Assembly: GCF_001598415.1 (NCBI RefSeq) | Contig: NZ_BCYX01000002.1 | Location: forward strand, 124,001 to 188,000 | Origin: Sphingomonas mali NBRC 15500 | GTDB taxonomy: Bacteria > Pseudomonadota > Alphaproteobacteria > Sphingomonadales > Sphingomonadaceae | DNA: 64,000 nt | Reading direction: 5' to 3' | Shown: positions 36,270 to 44,981 of the stretch, piece by piece | How positions within the stretch are numbered: the stretch's first letter is position 1 | How the letters are laid out: the number at the start of each line of letters is the position of its first letter | Notes under the pieces: generated by a model | Told to the model about the DNA's origin: nothing | Seen by the model: the letters and a program-made list of their open reading frames with translations, nothing else | Database searches by the model: none | Translations under genes and position numbers: made by a program

Positions 36270-36345
36270 GGTAGCGGAGGAGGGACTTGAACCCCCGACC
36301 CCAGGATTATGATTCCCGTGCTCTAACCAGCTGAGCTACTCCGCC
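36269..36345 (-). tRNA. tRNA-Met (anticodon CAT)
   Basis: A complete cloverleaf with encoded CCA. The acceptor stem is GGCGGAG/CTCCGCT, U8-A9 are present, the anticodon loop is ATCATAA, and the T-loop is GGTTCAAGTCC. The integrase lies just beyond its 3' end, so this gene is the likely attachment site. Confidence 0.95.
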
Positions 36346-36400
36346 CCGAGAGGCCCGCGTTGCCGCGAGCGGCGGCCTATAAGTAGCGCTCCCGACGCGG

Positions 36401-36925
36401 TCAAGCGACCATGTGGCGGGAGAGCTTCTCCCAAGGGCCGCCACGATAATACCAGCTGGCAAAACCTGCGATATCGAGCGAGCGGGGCCGGAAGTCGAGC
36501 TTGAGCCGGTCGAGCAACGCCCTCGCCTCGCTCGGTTCGACCTTGTTCTGGATCGTGACGTGCGGGCGCCACGGCGCTCGGTCCTGCGGCGCCAGCACGT
36601 CGGCCCAGCAATCGGCGAGCCAGGCGCGGCGGTCCTCCAGCTCGGCGGAGTCGATGCGATAGGCCACGCCGCGGCCGAGCGATATCAGTCCGGCGATCCG
36701 CGCGGCCGGTGCCCCGTCCCGCGCCAGCTCGCCCAGCCGCTGCCGCACTTCGTCCGCCAGCGACGGCGGCAGATGGTGGAACATGGTCATATGCGCGGCG
36801 AGCAGATTGCGGCCGGGTGGAAAATGGGCGCGGCGCTGGGCGTCGAGCCACGCCTGGTTCTCGCGCCCAATCACCGCCGTGACGATGATCGGCGCGGGCG
36901 CCGGCGTGGTCGCCGCGTCGCTCAG
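36401..36925 (-). CDS. 2'-5' RNA ligase superfamily protein
   Basis: A protein of about 174 residues with the two HxT motifs of the 2H phosphoesterase fold: [10 protein letters not shown] and PHVTIQNKV. The first beta strand ([12 protein letters not shown]) requires a start upstream of the GTG at 36874. No ATG, GTG or TTG is available before the kup stop, but a CTG at 36925 overlaps that stop as CTGA. I take CTG as the probable start. The family includes RNA 2',3'-cyclic phosphodiesterases and ligases. Confidence 0.75.
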   Translation of the reverse strand: MSDAATTPAPAPIIVTAVIGRENQAWLDAQRRAHFPPGRNLLAAHMTMFHHLPPSLADEVRQRLGELARDGAPAARIAGLISLGRGVAYRIDSAELEDRRAWLADCWADVLAPQDRAPWRPHVTIQNKVEPSEARALLDRLKLDFRPRSLDIAGFASWYYRGGPWEKLSRHMVA

Positions 36926-38859
36926 ATCTCGACCTGGCTCCCCACCTCGACCACGCGATTGGTCGGCAGGCGGAAGAATTCCATCGCGCTTTCGGCGTTG
37001 CGGAGCATCCAGGCGAATAGCTTTTCGCGCCAGATCGCCATGCCCGGCTTGCTCGACGGCAAGAGTGTCTGCCGCGCGAGGAAGAAGCTGGTGTCCATCA
37101 TCTTGAACTTGTCGCCGCACCCGGTGACCAACGCCAAGGCCGCGGGTACGTCGGGCTCCTCCATGAAGCCATAACGCAGCACCAGGCGGTGGAAGCCATG
37201 CCCGAGATGCTCGAGCTTCACCCGCTCGGACTGTCGCACGAACGGCACATCGGCGATCTTGACCGTCAGCAGGATGATGCGCTCGTGCAGCACCTTGTTG
37301 TGCTTGAGGTTGTGGAGCAGCGCGTGCGGTACGCCGTCGGCCGTCGAGGTCATGAACACGGCGGTGCCGGGCACGCGCGTCGCCGAGGTGGCCGCCGACG
37401 AGATGAACACCTTGATCGGCATCGCCGCCTCGCGCAGCCGCGCCATCATCAGCTGCCGCCCCTTGGCCCAGGTCGTCAGGATGGTGAAGACGATCAGGCC
37501 GACCAGGAGCGGGAACCAGCCGCCGTCCGGTATCTTGGTGAGGTTGGCGGTCAGATAGGCGCCGTCGACCAGGAAGAAGAGCCCGAGCAGCGGGATCGCC
37601 GCCCATTTCGGCCAATGCCACAGCCGGAACAGCACCACCGCCAACAGACAGGTATCGATCGTCATCGCGCCGGTAACGGCGATGCCGTACGCGCTGGTCA
37701 AATTGGACGAGGTGCGGAAGAACAGCACCAGGATGATGACCATCGTCATCAGCATCCAGTTGATCAGCGGGATGTAGATCTGCCCGGCGGTCGCCGCGCT
37801 GGTATGCTCGATCCTGAGGCGGGGCACGAAGCCAAGCTGGATCGCCTGCTGCGTTACCGAAAAAGCGCCCGAGATCACCGCCTGCGACGCGATCACCGCA
37901 GCCGCGGTCGCCAGAATGACGAGGGGCAGCTGCAACCATACCGGCGCCAGCAGGTAGAATGGACTTTCCAGCGCGGGCGCTCCGTCGCGCGTCAGCAGCG
38001 CCGCCTGCCCCATATAATTGAGGATCAGCGCCGGGAGCACGAAGCACAGCCACGACATGCCGATCGGCTTGCGCCCGAAATGCCCCATATCGGCGTAGAG
38101 CGCCTCGGCGCCGGTCACCGCCAGCACTACCGATCCCAGCGCCAGGAACGCGCGGACGGGATCGAGCAGGAAGAATTCGACCGCATAAGTCGGCGAGAAT
38201 GCCCACAACACTCCGGGCGTCTCGGCGATGCTGAGCGCGCCGAGCAGCGCGATCGTCAGGAAATAGAACAGCATGATCGGGCCGAAGAACAGGCCCACCT
38301 TGGCGGTGCCGCTCTGCTGGATCGCGAACAGGAAGATCAGGATCGCGATCGCGATCGGCAACACGAAATGCCCCATGCCGGGCTGCGCCACCGCGAGGCC
38401 CTCGACCGCAGACAGCACCGACACCGCCGGCGTGATCATCGAGTCGCCGTAGAAGAGCGACGTCGCGAACACGCCGAGCAGGACGATCCCCGCAGTCCAT
38501 CTTTTGGTCTGCGCCTTGCTGGAGATGAGCGCGAGCAGCGCCAGGCTGCCACCCTCCCCCTTATTGTCGGCGCGCATGATGATCGCGACATACTTGATCG
38601 TCACCACCACCATCATCGACCAGAACATCAGGCTGGTGACGCCCATGATGTGCGCATGGTCGAGGCTGAGCTTGTGATGCCCGGCGAACGTCTCGCGAAA
38701 GGCGTAGAGCGGGCTGGTGCCGATATCGCCGAAGACGATGCCGATCGCACCAACGGCGAGCTTGATCAGCCCGTCATTGCCATGCGCATGCGCGTGGCCG
38801 GCGTGCGCGTCATCATCGTGCCCGTCGGTTACTGCGATCGAAGGAGTGGCTGCGCTCAC
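36922..38859 (-). CDS. kup: Kup potassium uptake transporter
   Basis: A 645-residue member of the HAK/KUP/KT family. The signature [17 protein letters not shown] is near residue 42, about twelve transmembrane segments follow, and a cytoplasmic C-terminal domain ends the protein. It imports K+ with protons. The GTG start gives a His/Asp-rich N-terminal tail ([14 protein letters not shown]). It stands next to core genes and tRNA-Met. Confidence 0.93.
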   Translation of the reverse strand: MSAATPSIAVTDGHDDDAHAGHAHAHGNDGLIKLAVGAIGIVFGDIGTSPLYAFRETFAGHHKLSLDHAHIMGVTSLMFWSMMVVVTIKYVAIIMRADNKGEGGSLALLALISSKAQTKRWTAGIVLLGVFATSLFYGDSMITPAVSVLSAVEGLAVAQPGMGHFVLPIAIAILIFLFAIQQSGTAKVGLFFGPIMLFYFLTIALLGALSIAETPGVLWAFSPTYAVEFFLLDPVRAFLALGSVVLAVTGAEALYADMGHFGRKPIGMSWLCFVLPALILNYMGQAALLTRDGAPALESPFYLLAPVWLQLPLVILATAAAVIASQAVISGAFSVTQQAIQLGFVPRLRIEHTSAATAGQIYIPLINWMLMTMVIILVLFFRTSSNLTSAYGIAVTGAMTIDTCLLAVVLFRLWHWPKWAAIPLLGLFFLVDGAYLTANLTKIPDGGWFPLLVGLIVFTILTTWAKGRQLMMARLREAAMPIKVFISSAATSATRVPGTAVFMTSTADGVPHALLHNLKHNKVLHERIILLTVKIADVPFVRQSERVKLEHLGHGFHRLVLRYGFMEEPDVPAALALVTGCGDKFKMMDTSFFLARQTLLPSSKPGMAIWREKLFAWMLRNAESAMEFFRLPTNRVVEVGSQVEI

Positions 38860-38998
38860 GGCAGGCGCCGCGCGTTCGCACGAAAGGTCATGATGACCGT
38901 ATGAAGCCCCTGTTTACGGTGGCGGCGCCCTAGCATCGCACAGGAACGCTCGCAACGGCGCATTGGATGCGCCGGCTCGTTATGGGTCAGCAAGCCGC

Positions 38999-39442
38999 TC
39001 ACGGGCGACGGATGACCTCGCGGATGACGAAATGCGACGCCAGCCGCGTCACGCCCGGCAGGCGCGACAGCGTCTCGCGGTGGATCCGCTCGAAACTGTC
39101 GTCGCGCGTCACCTCGACATGAAGCATGTAGTCGGCCTCGCCGCTCATCAGGAAACAATCGCGTACTTCCGGACATTCGCTAATCTCTGCCTCGAATGCC
39201 GCCATCGTCTCCTGCCGCTGGTCGCGGAGCGTGACGTTGACCATGACCACCGCCGGATGCCCCCGCGCCTCATGCGACAGCACCGCGCGAAAACCCGCGA
39301 TCAGCCCGCGATCACGCAGGCTGCCGACGCGGCGGTGCGCAGCGCTTCCCGACAGGCCTACCGCCTCGCCGAGTTCCGCACTTGTCAGGTCCGAATTGAC
39401 GACGAGTTGTTTGAGGATCTTGCGATCGAGATGGTCGAGCAT
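38999..39442 (-). CDS. Lrp/AsnC-family transcriptional regulator
   Basis: A 147-residue regulator with an N-terminal AsnC-type HTH (LDRKILKQL ... TSAELGEAVGLSGSAAHRRVGSL) and a C-terminal RAM ligand-binding domain (VRDCFLMSGEADYMLHVEV). It is divergent from alanine dehydrogenase, so it probably controls ald in response to alanine or leucine, as AldR-type proteins do. Confidence 0.9.
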   Translation of the reverse strand: MLDHLDRKILKQLVVNSDLTSAELGEAVGLSGSAAHRRVGSLRDRGLIAGFRAVLSHEARGHPAVVMVNVTLRDQRQETMAAFEAEISECPEVRDCFLMSGEADYMLHVEVTRDDSFERIHRETLSRLPGVTRLASHFVIREVIRRP

Positions 39443-39568
39443 TTTTCTCTCACAGGGATATAATCACGCAAGCATATCCTGCCAGGGGCCTCTCCTGTCA
39501 AAAAACTTGCGAACCTCTCTCGCCTTTCCGGCGCTATTTGCATGGCAACCCCTTTCAGGAGAGTTCGC

Positions 39569-40675
39569 ATGCGAGTCGGTGTCCCCAAGGAAATCAAGAA
39601 TCACGAATATCGCGTCGGCCTGACCCCTTCGTCGGTCGCCGAGCTCCACGCCGCCGGCCATGAGGTCATCGTCGAGACCAAGGCGGGCATGGGCATCGAT
39701 TTCGAGGACCAGGCCTATATCGACGCCGGTGCGCGGATCGTGCCCGACGCCAAGACCGTGTTCGCCGAATCGGACATGATCGTGAAGGTCAAGGAGCCGC
39801 AGCCGCAGGAAGTGGCGATGCTCGAACCGCGCCACGTGCTGTTCACCTATCTCCACCTCGCCGCCGACAAGCCGCAGGCCGAAGGGCTGATGAAGTCGGG
39901 CGCGACCTGCATCGCCTATGAGACGGTGACCGCCGCCCGCGGCGGCCTGCCGCTCTTGAAGCCGATGTCCGAAGTCGCCGGCCGCATGTCGGTCCAGGTC
40001 GGCGCGCATTATCTCGAAAAGGAACAGGGCGGCCGCGGCGTGCTGCTCGGCGGCGTTCCCGGCGTGGCCCCGGCCAAGGTCGCGATCCTTGGCGGCGGCG
40101 TGTCGGGCATCAACGCAGCGCAGATGGCGGTCGGCATGCGCGCCGACGTCACCATCTACGACATCAACAACGACCGCCTGGCCGAACTCGACATGTTCTT
40201 CTCGAGCCAGATCAAGACGCAGTACGCGTCGAAGCAGGCGATCGCGCAGGCGGTGCGCAACGCACATCTGGTGATCGGTGCGGTGCTGGTGCCCGGAGCA
40301 GCAGCACCCAAGCTGGTCACGCGCGAAATGGTCAAGACGATGAAGCGCGGCTCGGTGCTGGTCGACATCGCGATCGACCAGGGCGGCTGTTTCGAGACCA
40401 GCCATGCCACGACGCACGAGGATCCGGTGTTCGAGGTCGACGGCGTGATCCATTATTGCGTCGCCAACATGCCCGGAGCGGTGGCGCGGACCAGCGCGTT
40501 CGCGCTCAACAACGCCACCCTGCCCTTCGCGCTCAAGCTCGCGAATCTGGGTGCGGAGGCCGCGATGAAGGCCGATCCGCACCTCGCCAACGGGCTCAAC
40601 GTCTATAAGGGCAAGATCACGCACGAAGCGGTCGCCGAAGCACTCGACCTCCCGTTCCAGGCCTGGCACGCCTGA
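39569..40675 (+). CDS. ald: Alanine dehydrogenase
   Basis: A 368-residue NAD-dependent L-alanine dehydrogenase. The N-terminus MRVGVPKEIKNHEYRVGLTP, substrate region VKVKEPQP, Rossmann motif LGGGVSGINAAQMAVGM and C-terminal VYKGKITHEAVA are diagnostic. It interconverts L-alanine and pyruvate plus ammonia. The start follows AGGAGA; upstream in-frame codons lack a ribosome site. Confidence 0.95.
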   Translation: MRVGVPKEIKNHEYRVGLTPSSVAELHAAGHEVIVETKAGMGIDFEDQAYIDAGARIVPDAKTVFAESDMIVKVKEPQPQEVAMLEPRHVLFTYLHLAADKPQAEGLMKSGATCIAYETVTAARGGLPLLKPMSEVAGRMSVQVGAHYLEKEQGGRGVLLGGVPGVAPAKVAILGGGVSGINAAQMAVGMRADVTIYDINNDRLAELDMFFSSQIKTQYASKQAIAQAVRNAHLVIGAVLVPGAAAPKLVTREMVKTMKRGSVLVDIAIDQGGCFETSHATTHEDPVFEVDGVIHYCVANMPGAVARTSAFALNNATLPFALKLANLGAEAAMKADPHLANGLNVYKGKITHEAVAEALDLPFQAWHA

Positions 40676-40710
40676 TCAAGCACGCTGACGATCCGCCCGA
40701 CCGCTTGGAG

Positions 40711-40836
40711 TTTGTTTCAGCAAAGCTGAAACAGTGGCGGTGCCGGCCCGCTCCCCCACCCGGCCCCCCATAGAATATCCTGATTGGGAGGCCGGGTGGG
40801 GGAGCGGGCCGGCACCGTCACAGCGAAGCTGAAAAC
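40711..40836. repeat. GC-rich palindromic element with perfect 27-bp arms
   Basis: Arms at 40739-40765 and 40790-40816 are perfect inverted copies around a 24-base loop. GTTTCAGC/GCTGAAAC-type modules flank them at 40713-40732 and 40822-40834. The element lies between ald and the convergent ccm operon. A partial copy is found at 59371-59420. Confidence 0.75.
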
Positions 40837-40840
40837 GAGT

Positions 40841-41485
40841 CTAGCGTTGGGCGGATTGTTCGCGGGCGATCTCGGCGAGCAGCATGTCGAGCAGAGTCAG
40901 CCGCCGCACGATCTCATCGCGATAGCTGGCATTCTTGGGGGTCAAATCCAGCGCGTGCTTCCACAGCGGCCGCGCCTTGGCGAATTCTCCGGCGCGAATA
41001 TAGGCCAGGCCGAGGAACAAGGGCGGCCCAGGATTCTGCGGCGCCAGCATCATCGCCCGGCGATAGGCCAGCAGCGCCGCCGGCGACACCACGCCACGAT
41101 CGTGCAGCGCGATCACGTTGCCGAGTTCGCTCCACATCGCCGCGTTCTGCGGGGCATAATCGACCCCGCCGGTCAGCGCGCGCGCAGCGAAGTCGGGATC
41201 GCCATTGGCCAGCGCGACGTCCGAAATCCCGAAATACATCGACTCGCCGCCGAAGCGGCCAAAGAAGGTGTCGCGCAGTTTCTTGTACGCTTCGCTCGGC
41301 GGCAGCTTGACCGCATCGGCCGCGACCGGCTGCGCCGCCAGGTCGGGCTGTCCCTGCCAGGCATAGCCGGCCGCGCCGAGCATCAACGCGGCGCCCGCGA
41401 GCGGCCAGAGCGGCCGCGGCAGGCGCAGCACGGCGAGCAACGCCGCCGTGGTCAGCCCGATCAGCGCGAGCATGATCCAGCCCAT
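40841..41485 (-). CDS. ccmI: Cytochrome c biogenesis TPR protein (CcmI-like)
   Basis: A 214-residue protein with two N-terminal transmembrane segments, then a periplasmic tetratricopeptide region (AALLAYRRAMMLAPQNPGPPLFLGLAYIRAG in part, plus a second repeat). CcmI/CycH holds apocytochrome c and delivers it to the CcmF/CcmH heme ligation complex. It is shorter than long CcmI proteins. The start shares a base with the ccmH stop. It is the last gene of the operon. Confidence 0.8.
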   Translation of the reverse strand: MGWIMLALIGLTTAALLAVLRLPRPLWPLAGAALMLGAAGYAWQGQPDLAAQPVAADAVKLPPSEAYKKLRDTFFGRFGGESMYFGISDVALANGDPDFAARALTGGVDYAPQNAAMWSELGNVIALHDRGVVSPAALLAYRRAMMLAPQNPGPPLFLGLAYIRAGEFAKARPLWKHALDLTPKNASYRDEIVRRLTLLDMLLAEIAREQSAQR

Positions 41486-41985
41486 CAGCGCTTCCTCCTG
41501 AAGCTCGACCGCGCGATCGCGATTCCGATCACGAGCAGCACGAAAGGAGCCGCCCAGAGCGGCCAGGTCGCGCCGCCCAGCGGTGGGTCGTAACTGATAT
41601 AGTCGCCATAACGCTGGATCAGCCAGGCGCGCACCTGCTCCGGACTCTCGCCGGCTTTAATCCTCTCGCGGATCAACGAACGCATGTTGCCGGCGATGTC
41701 GGCATTGCTGTCGGCGATCGCCTGGCCCTGGCATTCGACGCAGCGGATCGTCTCCATCAGCGCCTTGGCCTGCGCTTCCTGCGCGGGATCGCTGAGCTGG
41801 GTGTCGGCAAGCGGCGCTTTCTGGGCGAGCGCTGGGGCGGCGATTAGAAGAGCAAAGACTATCGTCATCCCGGCCCTGTGCCGGGGTCTACCCTGCCGCG
41901 AGCGCGGACCTCCCGACTCCACGCACCTCGCCCTCCTCACGGTGGATGCCTGGACAAGCCCGGCATGACGTTTGGAGAATCTCAT
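41485..41985 (-). CDS. ccmH: Cytochrome c maturation protein CcmH with N-terminal insertion
   Basis: A CcmH/CcmL-type thiol oxidoreductase with the motif RCVECQGQAIADSNA, then a C-terminal transmembrane segment (WAAPFVLLVIGIAIA). It reduces apocytochrome c cysteines for heme attachment. The ATG at 41985 overlaps the ccmG stop (ATGA), but a 108-bp repeat follows directly, adding about 36 basic residues before the signal peptide MTIVFALLIAAPALAQ. Translation may instead begin at the ATG at 41868, which lies within the repeat end. The repeat length is a multiple of three, so the frame is intact. Confidence 0.85.
   Translation of the reverse strand: MRFSKRHAGLVQASTVRRARCVESGGPRSRQGRPRHRAGMTIVFALLIAAPALAQKAPLADTQLSDPAQEAQAKALMETIRCVECQGQAIADSNADIAGNMRSLIRERIKAGESPEQVRAWLIQRYGDYISYDPPLGGATWPLWAAPFVLLVIGIAIARSSFRRKR
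41863..41970. repeat. 108-bp palindromic repeat inserted in ccmH
   Basis: The element is bounded by CGTCATCCCGGC on the left and GCCGGGC.. ending in ATGACG on the right, i.e. near-perfect terminal inverted repeats. Its length is exactly 36 codons. Composition and ends resemble the short non-coding repeats common in alphaproteobacteria. Confidence 0.6.
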
Positions 41986-42509
41986 CGCATCCCCCGCCAC
42001 GTCTTCAGGATGTCGTCGACCTGATCCGACTGCAAATTGCTGACATATTGCCGCACGATCCGCCCGCGCCCGTCGATCAGGAATGTCTCCGGTACGCCCG
42101 ACGAGCCCAGGGCGATCTGCACCTGGCTGGCCTTGTCGTTGCCGATCCGCTCATAGGGATCGCCGTTACGATCGAGAAATTTCTGGATCGCCTCAGGCGT
42201 GTCATTGATCGCCACGCCGTCGATCGGCACGCCGGCCGCTTTCAGCTTCATCAGTTCCGGCGCCTCGGCGATGCACGGCACGCACCAGCTGGCGAAGACG
42301 TTGATCAGGCGCGGCTTGCCGCCGCCGAAGCTGGTCCGCGCGACTCCCGGCTTGGTCGGCAGCATCGCCGGCAGCGCGAACTCGGGCAGCGGCTTGTCGA
42401 CCATCGCCGAGCGAACGGTGCGGTCCGCCGGCTTGAACAGCCCAAGCGCGACCAGACCGAACAACGCCGCGAACAGCGCGAGCGGCAGCCAAAGCAGCAC
42501 GCGCCTCAC
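41982..42509 (-). CDS. ccmG: Thiol:disulfide interchange protein CcmG/DsbE
   Basis: A 175-residue membrane-anchored thioredoxin-fold protein with an N-terminal transmembrane anchor, active site FASWCVPCIAE and the GVPETFLID cis-Pro loop. It keeps the periplasmic CcmH/apocytochrome cysteines reduced. It overlaps ccmF by four bases. Confidence 0.92.
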   Translation of the reverse strand: MRRVLLWLPLALFAALFGLVALGLFKPADRTVRSAMVDKPLPEFALPAMLPTKPGVARTSFGGGKPRLINVFASWCVPCIAEAPELMKLKAAGVPIDGVAINDTPEAIQKFLDRNGDPYERIGNDKASQVQIALGSSGVPETFLIDGRGRIVRQYVSNLQSDQVDDILKTWRGMR

Positions 42510-44440
42510 GCCACCGCTTCCTCATACTCATCGTACACCGCACGCTTGCGGCGGCGGATCCGGCCAAGGAATGACAAGGCGCCGCCCAGTCCGATCAGGC
42601 CGCCGCCCAGCCAGATCAACGTCACGAACGGTTTCCACCACAAGCGGACTTGCCACCCGCCCTTGCCGTCGGGCTGACCAAGCACGGTATAGAGCTGGCC
42701 GTCGAGCCGCGTCGCGATCGCGCTTTCGCTGGTCGTTGTCGTTGGACTGGCGAAGAAGCGCGACTCCGGCGACAGGATGAAGGGTGCGCCTCCCTCTCCG
42801 CGGCGGATGCTGAGATCGGCGGCGATCGCCGACCAATTGGGTCCGACCACCGGACGGATGCCGGTCATCGTCACCAGATAGGGCCCGACCGCGCGCGTTT
42901 CGCCCTGGCGCAATACCGCCAAGGTCTCCTTGGTGAAGGCGCTATCGCTCGCCATCCCGGTCAGGCTCACCGCGACGCCCAGATGCGCGACCACCATGCC
43001 CCAGGTGAAGAGCGGTGTGCGGCGCAAATTGCGGCCCCATAACGGCGCGACGCTCGCCACCGCGAGCCCTGCGGCCAGCACCAATGCCGCCAGCGGCAGG
43101 AATCCCACGCCCCAGGCGAACGGTACCAGCACGATCAGCGCCGCGCACGAAGCCGCGACCGGCCAGGTCATCCGCTTGAGCAGCGCCTGTATCTCGTCGC
43201 GCCGCCAGCGCAGCAGCGGCCCGATCGCGATGAACACGACCAGCGCCAGCGCCACCGGCCCGACGGTCTTGTCGAAGAACGGCTTGCCGACCGACAATTG
43301 CACGCCCCAGCCCGCCGCGGCGAGCGGGTAGAGCGTGCCGATCAGCACGATCCCCAGGATCACCGACAAGAGCAGGTTATTGACCACCAACGCGCCTTCG
43401 CGACTGACCAGCGCGAAGGTATTGCCTTGCCGGACGGTGCCGATCCGAGCGGCGAACAGCGCCAACGCGCCGCCGATATAGATCGCCAGCAGCGCCAGGA
43501 GGAAAGCACCGCGCTTCGGGTCGACGGCAAAGGCATGGACGCTGGTCAGGATGCCCGAGCGCACCAGGAACGTCCCGATCATGCTCATCGAAAAGGCGAC
43601 CACCGCCAGCATGATCGTCCAGGCGCGCAAGCCGTCGCGCGTCGCCAGCACCGATACCGAATGGAGCAAGGCAGTCGCCGCCAGCCACGGCATCAGGCTG
43701 GCATTCTCGACCGGATCCCAGAACCACCAGCCGCCCCAGCCGAGCTCATAATAGGCCCAATAGCTCCCCGCGGTGATGCCGATCGTCAGGAAGATCCAGG
43801 CGCCGAGCACCCAGGGGCGCATCGCGCGGGCAAAGGCCGGCCCGACATCGCGGGTGACCAGCGCGCCGACCGCGAACGAGAACGCCACCGAGATGCCGAC
43901 ATAGCCGACGTACAAGGTCGGCGGATGGAACGCCAAGCCGGGATCCTGGAGCAACGGATTGAGGCCGTTGCCGTCGGGCGGCGACGGAAACAGCCGCGCG
44001 AACGGATTCGAGGCGAACAGCAGAAAGGCGTAGAACCCCATCGCGATCAGCGCCTGTGCGCCGATCGTCGCGTTGAGCGTCCGCGAATCGAGCCGCCGCT
44101 CGAAGATCGCGACCGCGCCGCCAGCCAGCCCCAGGATCGTCACCCAGAGCAGCATCGACCCTTCGTGATTCCCCCATGCACCGGCGATCTTGTACATCAT
44201 CGGCTTGAGCGAATGGCTGTTCTCGGCGACCAGCAGCACCGACATGTCGGACTGGACGAACACCAGGATCAGGCACAGCATCGCCAGCGCGGTCAGCAAC
44301 CCTTGCGCAATCGCCACCGGACGCACCGCCCGCGCCATTTCCGCGCGTCCGCCGATCACCGCGCTCGACGCGACGACCAGCTGCAACACCGCCATGACGG
44401 CGGCCAGCCACAACGCGGCTAGTCCCCCTTCCGCGATCAT
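42506..44440 (-). CDS. ccmF: Heme lyase CcmF
   Basis: A 644-residue polytopic membrane protein with the tryptophan-rich WWD heme-handling motif (GWGGWWFWDPVENASLMPW) and HEGSMLLWVTILG-like His segments. CcmF takes heme from holo-CcmE and ligates it to apocytochrome c with CcmH/CcmI. It overlaps both neighbours by four bases. Confidence 0.94.
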   Translation of the reverse strand: MIAEGGLAALWLAAVMAVLQLVVASSAVIGGRAEMARAVRPVAIAQGLLTALAMLCLILVFVQSDMSVLLVAENSHSLKPMMYKIAGAWGNHEGSMLLWVTILGLAGGAVAIFERRLDSRTLNATIGAQALIAMGFYAFLLFASNPFARLFPSPPDGNGLNPLLQDPGLAFHPPTLYVGYVGISVAFSFAVGALVTRDVGPAFARAMRPWVLGAWIFLTIGITAGSYWAYYELGWGGWWFWDPVENASLMPWLAATALLHSVSVLATRDGLRAWTIMLAVVAFSMSMIGTFLVRSGILTSVHAFAVDPKRGAFLLALLAIYIGGALALFAARIGTVRQGNTFALVSREGALVVNNLLLSVILGIVLIGTLYPLAAAGWGVQLSVGKPFFDKTVGPVALALVVFIAIGPLLRWRRDEIQALLKRMTWPVAASCAALIVLVPFAWGVGFLPLAALVLAAGLAVASVAPLWGRNLRRTPLFTWGMVVAHLGVAVSLTGMASDSAFTKETLAVLRQGETRAVGPYLVTMTGIRPVVGPNWSAIAADLSIRRGEGGAPFILSPESRFFASPTTTTSESAIATRLDGQLYTVLGQPDGKGGWQVRLWWKPFVTLIWLGGGLIGLGGALSFLGRIRRRKRAVYDEYEEAVA

Positions 44441-44871
44441 TGCTTGAGCGACCTCGTCTCGTGCAGCTTGCCGGCCATTTCTGGCGGTTGGTATTTCTCG
44501 TCATGCTTGGCGAGCAAATTGGTCGCGACGAAGCTGCCGTCGGGCTGGAATTGCCCCTCGGCGACGACGCCGGATTTCTCGCGAAACAGATCGGGCGCGA
44601 TGCCCTTGAAGCTCACCGGCGTGCTGGCGGCGCCATCGGTGACGACGAAGTCGAGCGTCACGCCATCGGCAGCGCGTTTGATCGACCCTGCCTCGACCAG
44701 ACCGCCGAGCCGCACCGCCTTACCCAGCGGCAGGCCTTGTTTCTTGACGTCGGACGGCGCGTAGAAGAACGACGCCTGGTCCTTCAAACCCGACAAAGCG
44801 AGTGCGCTTGCCCCTGCGATCGCAAGGATCGCCAGCCCCGCGAGCCACAATCGTTGATGTTTCGGCTTCAC
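44437..44871 (-). CDS. ccmE: Heme chaperone CcmE
   Basis: A 144-residue protein with an N-terminal anchor, an OB-fold domain (FFYAPSDVKKQGLPLGKAVRLGG in part) and the C-terminal heme-binding His-x3-Tyr motif HDEKY. It carries heme covalently to CcmF. The GTG start at 44871 is part of a GTGA overlap with ccmD; longer ATG versions lie inside ccmD. Confidence 0.92.
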   Translation of the reverse strand: MKPKHQRLWLAGLAILAIAGASALALSGLKDQASFFYAPSDVKKQGLPLGKAVRLGGLVEAGSIKRAADGVTLDFVVTDGAASTPVSFKGIAPDLFREKSGVVAEGQFQPDGSFVATNLLAKHDEKYQPPEMAGKLHETRSLKQ

Positions 44872-44981
44872 TTGTGGTCGCGCTCCGCCGTGCGCATCGC
44901 GACATAGCTCCACCCGATCAGCGCGATAGTCGCGCCGAGCGTGAGGCCGTAGGCCGCCGCGACGAACAGCCATTGGTTCAT
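44868..44981 (-). CDS. ccmD: Small heme exporter subunit CcmD
   Basis: A 37-residue single-pass membrane peptide (MNQWLFVAAAYGLTLG ... MRTAERDHK), with the typical aromatic N-terminus and charged tail of CcmD, which helps release holo-CcmE from CcmC. Both ends overlap their neighbours by four bases. It is too short for most ORF callers. Confidence 0.88.
   Translation of the reverse strand: MNQWLFVAAAYGLTLGATIALIGWSYVAMRTAERDHK

Noticed and set aside
36401..38500. 699-codon minus-strand frame spanning kup and the RNA ligase-like gene
   Set aside because: The upstream two thirds is an out-of-frame reading of kup; only the last 174 residues form a real domain.
37189..38904. 571-codon plus-strand frame opposite kup
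   Set aside because: Composition dominated by Arg, His, Asp and Gln with no domain; kup on the other strand is unambiguous.
42199..44422. Long plus-strand open frames opposite ccmF and ccmG
   Set aside because: Arg/Gln/His-rich translations typical of shadows of GC-rich genes; the minus-strand genes carry all family motifs.
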